Below, in pieces: positions 39,721-49,287 of a stretch of 64,000 bases of DNA. The notes under the pieces are model-generated. The model did not search any database. It was not told the origin of the DNA and worked only from the letters and a program-made list of their open reading frames with translations. Both the position numbers and the translations under genes were made by a program. Every line of letters begins with the position of its first letter. Positions within the stretch are counted from its first letter, which is position 1. This DNA comes from Paradevosia shaoguanensis (GTDB taxonomy: Bacteria > Pseudomonadota > Alphaproteobacteria > Rhizobiales > Devosiaceae), in contig NZ_CP068983.1 of assembly GCF_016801025.1 (NCBI RefSeq), positions 496,001-560,000 on the forward strand, given 5' to 3'.

Positions 39721-40950
39721 TCAGGACTTCTTCTTGGGCAGGTCCCGGATGCGGGACATCGGGTCGTCGGGCGGGGGGAAATCGGCAACGCGCCGCTCGT
39801 AGAGCGGAATATTGATCATCGAGGACATAAAGCCGCTCATGCCAAGCTGCAAGCCCGCTACGAGCGATGTCATGGCCAGGATCATGTAGCGCATGCTCGA
39901 TGTGACATCGAGCGGCCCGAAATCGCGCGAAGCCCAGACACTGACGCCCCAGATGAGCGTGCCTATTCCAATGGCCACCAGTACGACGGCGGCGAGCAGG
40001 ATGCGCTCGAGCGTCAGCGCTTCGAGCAGGCCATCAAAGCCCGATTTGGGGATGAAGCCGTAGCGCGAGGCAAAGCGCCGGCCGATAAGGGCGAACGAGA
40101 CCGACTGCAGGCCGACGATGATGAACATCGCCGCCATGAGGAAGGTGTGGAGGTCGATCTCGACGGTCGGAGTAAGATGCACCGGCCCCTGCAACAGGAT
40201 GCCGCCCAGCACCATGCCGACCACCAGCAGCGTGATGCCCGGATAGAGGAAGAGCCAGCGCGGCGAGAAGAGCAGCAGGAACCGCAGGTGCCGCCAGCCG
40301 TCACGGAACGAGCGCAGATGGGGGCGACGAGAGCGACCATCGGGCCAGAGCGTGGTGGGCACTTCGCCGATCGCCAGACCAGCCTGAGTGGCCTTGACCA
40401 CCATTTCGGAGGCGAATTCCATGCCGGTGGTGCGCAGGTTGAGCGCCAGGATCGCGTCGCGGTCGAAGCCGCGCAGCCCGCAATGAAAATCGCCGATGTG
40501 TGAGCCGAAGAAGAGCCTGCCGGCAAATGAAAGCACTGGGTTGCCGACATAGCGGTGAAGCGGCGGCATGGCGCCCGGTTTGATGCCGCCCTTGAAGCGG
40601 TTGCCCATCACCAATTGCTTGCCGGCGCGCAGCTCTGCAAGGAACGGGTCGAGGCTGGAGAAATCATAGCTGTCGTCGGCATCGCCCATGATGACGAAAC
40701 GGCCGTGCGCGGCCGCGATGCCGCCTGCGAGGGCAGCGCCGTAGCCCTTCGTCGCCACGCGCACCAGCCGCGCGCCGTTCTCGACGGCGATTTCCTGGCT
40801 GCCATCGGTCGAACCATTGTCCGCCACCACGACCTCGCCCTCGACACCCGCGCGTTCGAGGAAGCCGCGCGCCTTGCGAATGCAGGTCGCCAGCGTCTCG
40901 GCCTCGTTAAGGCAAGGCATCAGGATGGTGAGTTCAATCGCTTTCGGCAC
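39721..40950 (-). CDS. Family 2 glycosyltransferase with C-terminal membrane domain
   Basis: A 409-residue enzyme. The N-terminal GT2 domain begins LTILMPCLNEAETLATCIRKA, with VADNGSTDGS, GDADDSYDF (metal-binding DxD) and GNRFKGGIKPGAMP, like dolichyl-phosphate mannosyltransferases. About four hydrophobic segments follow (from about residue 215), so it works at the inner membrane, probably adding a sugar to a polyprenyl phosphate or transferring one to a lipid. No donor or acceptor can be read. It is the first gene of a pair with TauE/SafE. Confidence 0.88.
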   Translation of the reverse strand: MPKAIELTILMPCLNEAETLATCIRKARGFLERAGVEGEVVVADNGSTDGSQEIAVENGARLVRVATKGYGAALAGGIAAAHGRFVIMGDADDSYDFSSLDPFLAELRAGKQLVMGNRFKGGIKPGAMPPLHRYVGNPVLSFAGRLFFGSHIGDFHCGLRGFDRDAILALNLRTTGMEFASEMVVKATQAGLAIGEVPTTLWPDGRSRRPHLRSFRDGWRHLRFLLLFSPRWLFLYPGITLLVVGMVLGGILLQGPVHLTPTVEIDLHTFLMAAMFIIVGLQSVSFALIGRRFASRYGFIPKSGFDGLLEALTLERILLAAVVLVAIGIGTLIWGVSVWASRDFGPLDVTSSMRYMILAMTSLVAGLQLGMSGFMSSMINIPLYERRVADFPPPDDPMSRIRDLPKKKS

Positions 40951-41065
40951 GCCGGTCGCCCCTGTCCGGAAGATTACCGGGTCAAGCTTCTAGCTGCAAA
41001 TTGGTTCAAGAATTGCGCACGGGGGGAGGCAGTCCCCTTCATATCCCACACCTTCCCACCCCCTT

Positions 41066-41152
41066 ACTTCCCCGGCCGCAGAGCCGGGGCCCACGGATAT
41101 CTCCACTCGAGTGGAGCGGTGCAATAGGCCCCGGGTCTGCGCCCGGGGAAGT
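41066..41152. repeat. Palindromic element family 1, copy C
   Basis: An 87-bp copy with intact 10-bp ends (ACTTCCCCGG and CCGGGGAAGT). The central 16-bp palindrome CTCCACTCGAGTGGAG is perfect. GCAGTGGTTGGGG follows the right end. It lies between the GT2 gene and hisG, 29 bases past the hisG stop. Confidence 0.88.
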
Positions 41153-41181
41153 GCAGTGGTTGGGGAGAGGAAGGAGGCCCC

Positions 41182-41898
41182 CTAAAGCTCCTGGACCGCC
41201 GCCTCTGCACCCAGTCGCGCCAGCAATTGTCCCAGCGTCGCAACACGGCTCGCATCCCAATCCGCCGTCCGGCTCACGATCAGCGCGGCTTCGCTCTTGA
41301 GGATCACGCCGTCTTCGATGATGCGCAGCTGGTTGGCCACCAGCGTCGAGCCCGAGGAGGTGATGTCCACGATGATATCGGCTACGCCCGCGGCCGGGGC
41401 CGCTTCGGTGGCGCCCAGGCTTTCGACGATCCGGTATTCGGCAATGCCATGGGCGGCGAAGTGACGGCGGGTGACGTTCACGTATTTGGTCGCGATGCGC
41501 AGCCAGCGGCCGTGGCGGGCGCGGAAATCGGAGGCGACGTCGGAGAGATCGTGCATCTGCGTGACGTCGATCCAGGCCTCGGGCACTGCCACCACCACAT
41601 CGGCATTGCCGAAGCCGAGCGGCTTGGCGATCACGACGCTTTCCGGGCCATGCTCAGCAGTCTCGTGGATGAGGTCGATGCCCGTCACGCCGATATCGAT
41701 GGCGCCGCGGATGAGTTCGCGCGCGATCTCGGCGGCGGGGTAGAAACGCACCGTCACGTCATCAAAGCCTTCGAGCGCGCCCAGATAGGAGCGCGCGCCG
41801 CCCGGCCTTGTGATGTTGAGCCCCGCCTTGGCAAAGGTCTCGCGGGTCACTTCCTCGAGCCGGCCCTTGGAAGGCACCGCCAGCGTAATGCCGCTCAT
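41182..41898 (-). CDS. hisG: ATP phosphoribosyltransferase, short form
   Basis: A 238-residue enzyme for the first step of histidine synthesis. It begins [26 protein letters not shown] and carries [13 protein letters not shown] and [19 protein letters not shown] (PRPP loop). It lacks the C-terminal regulatory domain of long HisG, so it needs HisZ, encoded just upstream with a 4-base overlap. Feedback by histidine acts through the HisG-HisZ octamer. Confidence 0.96.
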   Translation of the reverse strand: MSGITLAVPSKGRLEEVTRETFAKAGLNITRPGGARSYLGALEGFDDVTVRFYPAAEIARELIRGAIDIGVTGIDLIHETAEHGPESVVIAKPLGFGNADVVVAVPEAWIDVTQMHDLSDVASDFRARHGRWLRIATKYVNVTRRHFAAHGIAEYRIVESLGATEAAPAAGVADIIVDITSSGSTLVANQLRIIEDGVILKSEAALIVSRTADWDASRVATLGQLLARLGAEAAVQEL

Positions 41899-42965
41899 GC
41901 CAGCGCCTCCTTCTCCAGCCGGTCCACCCAGACCGCGCAGCCGGCCGCCGCGATGCGCGCGGTGGCGCCCAGGCGCTCCAGCAGCCGGTCATATTGACCG
42001 CCGGACGCAAGCACATGGCCGCCCTGCCCGGTCATCTCGAAGACGACGCCGGTATAGTAATCGAGGCGCGGGGAGAAGGCGGCGTCGAACGTCACGGGCG
42101 CGGCCGGTCCGAACGCGGTCAGATGACGACGGAGCGTGCGCAGCGGCGCCGAAAGATCGACGCGCGCGCCCTCGGCCAGCGCCTCGACCTGGTCCAGCGC
42201 CTCATCGGCCTCGCCGGCAATCGCCAGGTAGTCGCGCAGCAGCGCCAGCGTGCCTGCCGGCACGAGCGCCGCGTCCAGCGCCTGCTGCTCGAGATAGCGA
42301 TCGGCGATTTCCTCGGGACCGCGGCCATCGGTGAGGCTGAGGCCGGCGGCCACCATCTGCTCGGTCACCTGCTCGACCAGCGTCGCGCGGTCAGGCGTTT
42401 CCGCCTTGCCGTTGCCTTGCGTCGCGAGGCGATCGAGCAAGCGCGCCAGCGCTTCGGCGTGGCCGAAACGGTTGCGGATGCGCGGGCGCCAGACATCGGG
42501 CATGTCGAGCCCGGCCAACAGCGCCTCGAAAAGGCCGACGCCCCCGAGGCGCACTACAGCGTTGCGGGCGTTGAAGATTTCAAGCGTCCTGCGAGCGAAG
42601 CCGAAAACACGGTCGAGCGCCAGATCGGCATTCGGCTGCGCCATGAGTTCGAGGCCGGCCTGATCGACTTCGATCACGCCGGAGCGGCGCTGCCGGAAAA
42701 TGGGGCCCAGATAGCCGAAGGCCGCGGGTTGGCCGGCGCGCGGGCTCTTGAGATAGTCGGCGACGATGGGCAGCGTGAAATCGGGACGCAGGCAGAATTC
42801 AGTGCCGTCGCCGCCGCTGGTCAGCAGCAGCCGGCGGCCGAATTCCTCGCCCGCCAGGTCGAAATACGGCCCGGCCGGCAGCAGCAAAGGCGGGGTGACA
42901 CGGGTCACGCCCTCTCCCTCGACCAAGGCGGCGAGGGCTGCCCGTCGCTGCGCGCTCGTGGTCAC
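41895..42965 (-). CDS. hisZ: ATP phosphoribosyltransferase regulatory subunit
   Basis: A 356-residue HisRS paralogue that activates short HisG and senses histidine. It keeps the class II fold ([46 protein letters not shown]) and a motif-like [33 protein letters not shown], but has no anticodon-binding domain. It overlaps both neighbours by 4 bases (ATGA), so hisS-hisZ-hisG is one coupled operon. Confidence 0.93.
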   Translation of the reverse strand: MTTSAQRRAALAALVEGEGVTRVTPPLLLPAGPYFDLAGEEFGRRLLLTSGGDGTEFCLRPDFTLPIVADYLKSPRAGQPAAFGYLGPIFRQRRSGVIEVDQAGLELMAQPNADLALDRVFGFARRTLEIFNARNAVVRLGGVGLFEALLAGLDMPDVWRPRIRNRFGHAEALARLLDRLATQGNGKAETPDRATLVEQVTEQMVAAGLSLTDGRGPEEIADRYLEQQALDAALVPAGTLALLRDYLAIAGEADEALDQVEALAEGARVDLSAPLRTLRRHLTAFGPAAPVTFDAAFSPRLDYYTGVVFEMTGQGGHVLASGGQYDRLLERLGATARIAAAGCAVWVDRLEKEALA

Positions 42966-44425
42966 GCCAGCATGTCCCTGATGGCCTGCACGAGATCGAC
43001 ACGGGCTACGTTCACCTGGGCCGGGCGCGCCGCCTTCATCTCCGCGTTGGAAGTGAATTCCTTGGCCGCTTCGGCACCGGCTACCATGTCCTTGATGGTG
43101 ACCATGCCCTGCTCGCGCTCGTTGGAGCCTTCGATGACCACCGCCGGAGCGTTGCGCCGATTGGCGTATTTCATCTGCGCGTTCATGCCCGAGGAACCCA
43201 GATACATCTCGGCCCGGATCCCGGCGTTGCGCAGTTCGGATACCATGGCCTGGTAGCGCGCCGTCTGGTCGCGATCCATGACCAGCACCACGACGGGCCC
43301 CTGCACCGCCTCGGAGGTGAGGTTGCCGGTGAGTTTCAGCGCATTGGCGAGACGCGACACGCCGATGGAGAAGCCGGTAGCCGGCACCGGCTCGGAGCGG
43401 AAGCGCGAAACCAGCCCGTCATAGCGGCCGCCGCCGCCGACGGAGCCGAAGACGACCTGCTGACCCTTCTCGTTGGTGACGGCGAAGGTGAGTTCGATCT
43501 CGAAGACCGGACCGGTGTAGTATTCAAGGCCACGGACAACTGAAGGATCGATCTTGATGCGGTCCGGTCCGTAGCCCGCAGCGGCGAACAGCATCGCCAT
43601 GGCGCGCAGCTCGGTCACGCCGGCGGTGCCGGTTTCGTTGCCGGTCACGAGCTTGTCGAGCTCACCGAACAGCGCCTCGCCCTCGCCGCCTGCGGAGGTA
43701 TAGGCCAGCACCTTGGCGATCTGGCTGTCGTCGAGCCCGGCACCCTTGGTGAAGTCGCCGCTTTCGTCCTCGCGGCCCTTGCCGAGCAGGGCGCGGACGC
43801 CGTCCATGCCGAGGCGATCGAGCTTGTCGATGGCGCGGAGCACTACGAGGCTCTTGTCCGGATCGGCCTTGCCGAGGCCAATGCTTTCCAGCACGCCGTC
43901 GAGCACTTTGCGGTTGTTGACCTTGACGATGTATTTCCCCTGGAGGCCGAGGGCATCCATGGTGTCGGCCATCATCATGCAGATTTCGGCGTCCGATTCC
44001 GGACCGGCAGCGCCGACGGTGTCGGCGTCGAACTGCATGAACTGGCGGAAGCGGCCCGGGCCCGGCTTTTCGTTGCGGAACACGTAGCCGGCGCGATAGG
44101 AGCGGAACGGCTTGGGCAGCTTGTCGTAGTTTTCGGCGAAATAGCGGGCGAGCGGCGCGGTCAGGTCGTAGCGCAGGCTCAGCCACTGCTCGTCATCGTC
44201 CTGAAGCGAGAACACGCCGGCATTGGGTCGGTCGGTATCCGGCAGGAACTTGCCCAGAGTCTCGGTGTATTCGAAGAGCGGGGTTTCGATCGGGTCGAAC
44301 CCGTAGCGCTGATAGACAGCCTTGATCTTGGCGATCATGGCGTCGGTCGCCGCGATATCGGCGGGCGTGCGATCCTCGAAACCGCGCGGCAGCCGCGGCA
44401 CGATCAGCTTGGATTTATCGGTCAT
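42962..44425 (-). CDS. hisS: Histidyl-tRNA synthetase
   Basis: A 487-residue class II synthetase. Motif 2 is [27 protein letters not shown] and motif 3 lies in [15 protein letters not shown]. The histidine-binding [13 protein letters not shown] is present. At 487 residues it is longer than the bacterial type of about 425, and its N-terminus ([26 protein letters not shown]) differs. This fits the divergent alphaproteobacterial HisRS that pairs with tRNA-His lacking G-1. Such a tRNA is encoded at 48935. The start is ATG 44425; the upstream in-frame extension is not conserved-looking. Confidence 0.95.
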   Translation of the reverse strand: MTDKSKLIVPRLPRGFEDRTPADIAATDAMIAKIKAVYQRYGFDPIETPLFEYTETLGKFLPDTDRPNAGVFSLQDDDEQWLSLRYDLTAPLARYFAENYDKLPKPFRSYRAGYVFRNEKPGPGRFRQFMQFDADTVGAAGPESDAEICMMMADTMDALGLQGKYIVKVNNRKVLDGVLESIGLGKADPDKSLVVLRAIDKLDRLGMDGVRALLGKGREDESGDFTKGAGLDDSQIAKVLAYTSAGGEGEALFGELDKLVTGNETGTAGVTELRAMAMLFAAAGYGPDRIKIDPSVVRGLEYYTGPVFEIELTFAVTNEKGQQVVFGSVGGGGRYDGLVSRFRSEPVPATGFSIGVSRLANALKLTGNLTSEAVQGPVVVLVMDRDQTARYQAMVSELRNAGIRAEMYLGSSGMNAQMKYANRRNAPAVVIEGSNEREQGMVTIKDMVAGAEAAKEFTSNAEMKAARPAQVNVARVDLVQAIRDMLA

Positions 44426-44486
44426 CTGGCAAAGTCCGGAAAAGTCGCGGGTGTTGGTAGCGGATTGAGGTTGGCACGGCAAGCGT

Positions 44487-44513
44487 GGGGCTCCCCGAAA
44501 ACCGGAGAGCCCC
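44487..44513 (-). terminator. Hairpin upstream of hisS
   Basis: GGGGCTC (44487-44493) pairs with GAGCCCC (44507-44513), with an inner CCG/CGG stem. It lies just past the stop of the small gene at 44521 and before hisS on the same strand, so it probably ends that transcript. No strong T-run is seen. Confidence 0.5.
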
Positions 44514-44520
44514 CTCGCTT

Positions 44521-44754
44521 TTAGGCGCGCCAGAGCACCAGCAGCATCGGCTTGATGGTCGGGACGCCCTCATACGGGCCGGCATCGCCATCGGGCGGCA
44601 GGCCGAGGTCGCCGCGCAGGTGCGCCGGCGCTATGGGCGGACGCACCCGGTAGCGCCACCACGAGAGCAAGGCTGCAAGCTGCTTGCCGCCGTTCTCTTC
44701 CGTAGCGGGTACCGGGGTGGCGTTCTTGAGGGGCTGGAATTCGAGAATGGTCAT
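44521..44754 (-). CDS. Small protein, paralogue of its neighbour
   Basis: A 77-residue protein with one recognisable block, [29 protein letters not shown]. The gene at 44795 encodes WW.R...PVVPDHLRADVGLPP, so the two are tandem paralogues built on W-W-x-R...P-x-HLR-x-D-x-GLPP. No signal peptide or full membrane segment. The pattern HLRxDxGLPP suggests a small binding motif. AAAGGAG precedes the ATG. Function unknown. Confidence 0.7.
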   Translation of the reverse strand: MTILEFQPLKNATPVPATEENGGKQLAALLSWWRYRVRPPIAPAHLRGDLGLPPDGDAGPYEGVPTIKPMLLVLWRA

Positions 44755-44794
44755 TTTGTCTTCTCCTTTGTTGGGGTTGTGGGGCTGGGAACGG

Positions 44795-45037
44795 CTAGTT
44801 CATCCAGTCCTTGCTCTTGCCCTGGTCGGCCTTGCGGCCGAGGTCCACGAGCGGGAAATCGAACATGGACGGCACGCGGGGCGGCAGTCCCACATCCGCA
44901 CGCAGATGATCGGGTACCACCGGATTCTGGCGGCCCCACCAGGCTACGAGCCTGGCAAACCATCCCTGGGCGGCCTCGGGCTCCCGCCTGGGAACCGCAG
45001 GCACCAGGGAATGGGCCTTCACTTGGTGAATCGACAT
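44795..45037 (-). CDS. Small protein, paralogue of its neighbour
   Basis: An 80-residue protein with VAWWGRQNPVVPDHLRADVGLPPRVPSMFDFP, homologous to the block in the gene at 44521. The N-terminus is basic and the C-terminal tail (GRKADQGKSKDWMN) unrelated. The 40-base gap between the two genes and the same strand suggest one transcript. Function unknown. Confidence 0.68.
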   Translation of the reverse strand: MSIHQVKAHSLVPAVPRREPEAAQGWFARLVAWWGRQNPVVPDHLRADVGLPPRVPSMFDFPLVDLGRKADQGKSKDWMN

Positions 45038-45201
45038 TTCATGTTCCGAACCGCAAAAGCGGCCGGCTCCTGTTGCTGGAAATGAAGAGACTCGTGACGG
45101 AGGGACGAAAATGGTCCCGAAAAAGGCGGTCAGTCGTCTCGTTAGGCTAGGAAGTTGTCCGTCGCTGAAGGATCAGCAGGGAATTCAGGCGTTGGCTGGC
45201 T

Positions 45202-45267
45202 TCAATGTCGAAGCCACATACCCGAATTGGTGCAGGCGATTTTGGTGAAGCGTACGCGATAGGTCAT
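45202..45267 (-). CDS. Possible 21-residue small protein
   Basis: The ATG at 45267 is preceded by GAGGAGGCGTCTG, a strong ribosome site with 6-base spacing, and the frame encodes MTYRVRFTKIACTNSGMWLRH before TGA. The good ribosome site is the only support; coding status is uncertain. Confidence 0.25.
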   Translation of the reverse strand: MTYRVRFTKIACTNSGMWLRH

Positions 45268-45462
45268 CAGACGCCTCCTCGGCTGCGTGTTGGACATTGC
45301 GCTTGTAACGCGCTCGTGAGCGCCTGCCAACACCCGATGCGGCAGCTTGTCGCGCTGCGGGTGGATTGTTGTGCAAAAGCAACAGTATGGGCGGCGAGAA
45401 GTGATCGAAGGCTGCTCGGGCAATGCCTCTTTCACGTTGGGAGCGTGGCTTCCCCGCCCCTT

Positions 45463-45547
45463 GCTTCCCCGGGCGAAGACCCGCGGCCTACGGATCGCGC
45501 CACTCGCGTTTGTCGTGGCAATAGGCCGGCTCTGTGGCCGGGGAAGT
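45463..45547. repeat. Palindromic element family 1, copy D (degenerate)
   Basis: An 85-bp copy with ends GCTTCCCCGG and CCGGGGAAGT. The centre has decayed (CCACTCGCGTTTGTCGTGG) and the CCGGGGCCCA boxes are lost. It lies 45 bases past the tagA stop. Confidence 0.75.
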
Positions 45548-45591
45548 TCAGTGATGGGGTGAATGCAGGGGTGCCAGGATAGAGTAACGCC

Positions 45592-46194
45592 CTACTTCGG
45601 CCGCACCAGCCCCTTGCGCTCCGCATCCACCTCGGCGTGGCAGAAACATCCGGGGACGTGGTCGTTCACCATGCCCATCGCCTGCATGAAGGCGTAGGCC
45701 GTGGTTGGCCCGACGAAGCTGAAGCCGCGCTTGCGCAAATCCTTGCTCATGCGCCGCGACGCATCGGATTGCGCGACGAACGTGCCCGGTGGCGGCAATT
45801 CCTCGGGCTTGGGCTCGAACCGCCAGAAATAGGCCGCGAGCGAGCCGAATTCCTTCTGCAGTTCCAGCGCCCGCTTGGCATTGTTGATGGTCGAGGCGAT
45901 CTTGCCGCGATGGCGGATAATGCCGGTATCCTGCAGCAGCCGCTCGATATCGGTTTCGTCCATCGCAGCCACGCGTGGGATGTCGAAACCGTGGAACACT
46001 TCGCGAAAGCGTTCGCGCTTGCGCAGGATGGTGATCCAGGCCAGCCCCGACTGGAAACCTTCCAGGCACAGCTTCTCGAAAAGCCGCGAGTCGGAGGTGA
46101 CCGGACGGCCCCATTCGCGATCATGATAGTGCTGGTAGAGCGGGTCGCTTCCCGCCCAGGTGCAACGGACAAGTTCTGTGGTCTCTTCGGTCAT
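45592..46194 (-). CDS. tag: DNA-3-methyladenine glycosylase I
   Basis: A 200-residue helix-hairpin-helix base-excision enzyme that removes 3-methyladenine. It begins RCTWAGSDPLYQHYHDREWGRPVTSDSRLFEKLCLEGFQSGLAWITIL, the Tag signature (W-[GA]-[SN]...YHDxEWG), followed by HRGKIASTINNAKR and VGPTTAYAFMQAMGMVNDHVPGCFCH. Zinc ligands are the early Cys and His plus the C-terminal His and Cys. The length is normal. Confidence 0.94.
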   Translation of the reverse strand: MTEETTELVRCTWAGSDPLYQHYHDREWGRPVTSDSRLFEKLCLEGFQSGLAWITILRKRERFREVFHGFDIPRVAAMDETDIERLLQDTGIIRHRGKIASTINNAKRALELQKEFGSLAAYFWRFEPKPEELPPPGTFVAQSDASRRMSKDLRKRGFSFVGPTTAYAFMQAMGMVNDHVPGCFCHAEVDAERKGLVRPK

Positions 46195-46337
46195 GGTCCG
46201 CTATCTCGGTTCAGAATCGCCTCGGCGCCACCCGATTTTGACGGGCCGGAAAGAAATAGGAAACCACGTCGTTTCACTCCCTCTTGGCGAATATCGTGCA
46301 GATTTCCCGGCGATTTATCGATTGGGGGATCGGTTCG

Positions 46338-46958
46338 ATGTTGCGTCTGGTTCGCGCGGCGACTTGCAGCCTGGCCATCTTGAGCGCACTGACGCTCGAT
46401 GCCTTTGCCGGGCAGGTTCAGCAATATCCCTGGGTCTACGCGCCGCCGCCGGGCATGAGCGTGGTTGCCGGGCGACCGGCCAATGGCCTGCAGTTGCAGG
46501 CGCGCTTCCGCGTCAATCCGACCTTCCTGCGGCAGGTCGTGCGCGTGGCCACGTCCGAGCGTGCCGGCACCATCGTCGTCGATACCCGCCAGCACTTCCT
46601 CTATTTCATGCTCGGCGAGGGCAAGGCGCTTCGCTACGGCATCGGCACCGCCAAGACCGGCTTTGAATGGTCGGGCACGCACCGCATCACCAACAAGCGC
46701 GAATGGCCGGACTGGACGCCGCCCGCCGAGATGCTCAAGCGCCGACCGGGGCTGCCGCGCCACATGGAGGGCGGGGAGAACAATCCGCTCGGCGCCCGCG
46801 CGCTCTATATCGGCTCGACCCTCTACCGCATCCATGGCACCAACGAGCCCTGGACCATCGGCGGGGACGTCTCCTCGGGCTGCATCCGCATGACCAACGA
46901 TGATGTCATCGATCTTTTCGCGCGTGTGCAAATTGGCACGAAGGTCATTGTTCTTTAG
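46338..46958 (+). CDS. L,D-transpeptidase (YkuD family)
   Basis: A 206-residue exported enzyme. The signal peptide (about 1-26, MLRLVRAATCSLAILSAL) leads to a YkuD domain: IVVDTRQHFLYFMLGEGKALRYGIGTAK, the HGTNEPW histidine and the catalytic SSGCIRMTNDDVIDL. It forms 3-3 peptidoglycan cross-links or attaches proteins to the wall. In rhizobia such enzymes support polar growth. The start is ATG 46338, after GGGGGAT; the earlier in-frame ATG would put a charged arm before the signal. Confidence 0.9.
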   Translation: MLRLVRAATCSLAILSALTLDAFAGQVQQYPWVYAPPPGMSVVAGRPANGLQLQARFRVNPTFLRQVVRVATSERAGTIVVDTRQHFLYFMLGEGKALRYGIGTAKTGFEWSGTHRITNKREWPDWTPPAEMLKRRPGLPRHMEGGENNPLGARALYIGSTLYRIHGTNEPWTIGGDVSSGCIRMTNDDVIDLFARVQIGTKVIVL

Positions 46959-47005
46959 TTAGGAATTTCAGGCACTCTCGGCCCAATTACTATTGGGGCC
47001 TGGTC

Positions 47006-48904
47006 GTGCGCAATTTCCTCAATCTGGTCGGCCGCTTGGGCGCCGACGAACGGGGCGTGTTCGGCGTCATCTTCGCCGTCATGGCCATCGTCATCGTCGC
47101 CTTCTCCGGCGCGGTGGTCGACTACGTTTCCGTCCAGCAAGCCAAGACCCGCGCCCAGGTAGCGCTGGATGCCGCAGCGCTGGCATTGCAGCCGAAGATT
47201 TATACGCAGACGGAAGCGCAAATTAAGACTGCCGCAGATCAGCTTCTGGTCGAACGGCTGGCGGATCCAACGATCACAGCCAAGGTGAGCAGCGCGACCT
47301 ATGACACGACCAATGGCTCCCTGGACCTACGCGCGTCGGTAACCGTCAATACGAATTTCGTCCGCCTCGTCGGCGTCAACACGCTGACGGCGGGCCTCCT
47401 TTCCGAAGCGACCCGCAAGAAGCTCAATCTCGAAGTCGCAATGGTTCTCGATAATTCGGGTTCCATGGCCGACAACCAGAACAACTATGCTCGCCGCCTT
47501 ACGCGCCTCAAGGAGGCTGCCCGTTGCGCTGCCGACATCCTGCTGAGCGGCGATGAAACCTGCCCTTCCGGCAACACCGCAGTTGGTGCCACGAACGTCA
47601 AGGACACCTGGATCGGCATCGTCACCTTCAACGCGTTCGTCAATGTCGGACCCCAGTACACGACTGCGACCTGGATGGACACCACCGGCAAATCGCGCAT
47701 CGCGCGCGACAATTTCGACAACGACGATAACGAGGACACGCCGTTCACTGGTCCGGTGAACCGCTTCGACCTCTACAACAACCTAAAGGGGGTAACCTGG
47801 AAGGGCTGCGTAGAGGCCCGTTCGCATAACGGCGACTACGACGTGACGGACAAGCCTCCCTCTCAGTCGGCCCCGGATTCGCTGTTCGTTCCTGTATTCG
47901 CGCCTGACGAGCCATCGTCGTGGGGCTCCAGCGCCAACAGTTACATTCCGGATTCTCCGCCTTCGTGCCCGCAGAGCCCGAGCTGTGTCCAACTGCAAAC
48001 CAAGACGCAATGCTCTACGAGGGGCAATAACAAGTCCAACTACGATAAAGCATCATGTTCTGGGCCTACAACCACAAGCTGGATTTTCACGGAGACGGAC
48101 GGCACAAGCAAAACCGTGTCGTCGTGTCCCGCAGTGTTGAGCAATGGCAGCCGCGCTGTTACCTCGGACGCTTACGAATACACCTCCGTTGGCAACAATA
48201 ATTACACCAATTACTGGCGTCAGACCTATTCGTACCCGTTCTCGGATCGCGTACTTCAGGAGCGGCTCTGCAAGTACAATGGGGCGACCGTCGACACCAG
48301 CAAGTCTGGCCCGAACGGCTCCTGCGTTGCCACGCCGCTGCTGCCGCTCACGAGCGATAAGTCCAGCATCATCAGCCGCATCAATTCCATGGTTGCTTCG
48401 GGCAACACCAACATCGCGCAAGGCGCGGTGTGGGGTTGGCACCTGTTGTCGGAGAACGAACCGTTCAAGGCCCTTCCTTACGACTCGGGATCGAACAGCA
48501 AGGTCATGATCCTGATGACCGACGGCGACAACACGTCCAACTACAACGGGAATATGAATCTCTCGACCCTGTACGCTGCCTACGGATACCCTTGGAACGA
48601 CCGCCCCTCCGGCGCGCCGTCGAACAGCCGCCTCTGGGGCAATCCGAGCAACACTACAACCAATCTCACGCGCCTCCAGGACGAGATGAACGCGCGCACG
48701 CTCTCCACCTGCACCAACGCGAAGGCTGCAGGCATAAAGATTTATACGATCGGACTGAGCTCAACTAACGCGACGACCATCCAGATGCTCAAGGATTGCT
48801 CGAACGGCGACGGGTACTGGTACTTCCCCGCGACCTCCGATGCGCTCAAGGATACGTTCAAGCAAATCGCCAGCCAGCTTGCGTCGCTGCGCTTGGCCAA
48901 GTGA
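47006..48904 (+). CDS. TadG-like pilus-assembly protein with von Willebrand A domain
   Basis: A 632-residue protein. The N-terminus (GADERGVFGVIFAVMAIVIVAFSGAVVDY) is the Tad_N membrane segment of TadE/TadG-like proteins. A vWA domain follows with MIDAS residues VLDNSGSM (about 145-155). A long Ser/Asn/Thr/Cys-rich insert (about 270-430) contains at least eight cysteines and is probably extracellular. The MIDAS-like VMILMTDGDNTS follows. The last part (LKDCSNGDGYWYFPATSDALKDTFKQI) completes vWA. Start is GTG 47006. No other tad genes are near. Confidence 0.88.
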   Translation: MRNFLNLVGRLGADERGVFGVIFAVMAIVIVAFSGAVVDYVSVQQAKTRAQVALDAAALALQPKIYTQTEAQIKTAADQLLVERLADPTITAKVSSATYDTTNGSLDLRASVTVNTNFVRLVGVNTLTAGLLSEATRKKLNLEVAMVLDNSGSMADNQNNYARRLTRLKEAARCAADILLSGDETCPSGNTAVGATNVKDTWIGIVTFNAFVNVGPQYTTATWMDTTGKSRIARDNFDNDDNEDTPFTGPVNRFDLYNNLKGVTWKGCVEARSHNGDYDVTDKPPSQSAPDSLFVPVFAPDEPSSWGSSANSYIPDSPPSCPQSPSCVQLQTKTQCSTRGNNKSNYDKASCSGPTTTSWIFTETDGTSKTVSSCPAVLSNGSRAVTSDAYEYTSVGNNNYTNYWRQTYSYPFSDRVLQERLCKYNGATVDTSKSGPNGSCVATPLLPLTSDKSSIISRINSMVASGNTNIAQGAVWGWHLLSENEPFKALPYDSGSNSKVMILMTDGDNTSNYNGNMNLSTLYAAYGYPWNDRPSGAPSNSRLWGNPSNTTTNLTRLQDEMNARTLSTCTNAKAAGIKIYTIGLSSTNATTIQMLKDCSNGDGYWYFPATSDALKDTFKQIASQLASLRLAK

Positions 48905-48934
48905 TCGGCAACAATCCAAGGGGAAGGTGGAGAA

Positions 48935-49011
48935 TGGTACCGCCTCCCCGGTTCGAACGGGGGACCCCTAGATCCACAATCTAGTGCTCTAACCAGCTGA
49001 GCTAAGGCGGC
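48935..49011 (-). tRNA. tRNA-His (GTG anticodon)
   Basis: The reverse strand folds as a cloverleaf. The acceptor starts GCCGCCT and ends AGGCGGT, then A73 and encoded CCA. The D-arm is AGCTCAGCTGGTTAGAGC. The anticodon arm is CTAGATTGTGGATCTAG with GTG. The T-arm is CCCCGTTCGAACCGGGG. Position -1 is encoded T, not G, and the acceptor starts with G1:U72. This is the alphaproteobacterial G-1-less form, which the hisS product at 42962 should recognise. Confidence 0.95.
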
Positions 49012-49287
49012 ACGCCATGTTTTTGGAGCCTGGTGGCCGAGGCCGGAGCTCCTTGGCGGAGCGGCTTCCGAAAACGGGCGGAACATAGGGCCAGTTTTTC
49101 GATCTGACAAGCGCCGATTTAACGCCGTGGAAAACCCCGTGCGCTTAACCATGGAAGGCTTTTGTGACACCGGCATGGCTCACGCCGCTGGACCCTCGCG
49201 CAAGGGCACGATATTTGGAATTGTGTTAAGTTCCGCGTATCAGTTGTGCCGTTCCGGCACATATGCGGCAGAGTTCGGGCTGGCGAC

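Larger units (their letters stand above)
45038..45591. other. 554-bp stretch without a confident gene
   Basis: It holds palindromic copy D (45463-45547) and a possible 21-codon frame at 45202-45267. Longer open frames on both strands have no ribosome site or recognisable sequence. I see no tRNA-like fold. Confidence 0.6.

Noticed and set aside
45205-45582. 125-codon plus-strand frame in the 45 kb gap
   Set aside because: It lacks a ribosome site, runs through the degenerate palindromic copy D, and shows no recognisable sequence.
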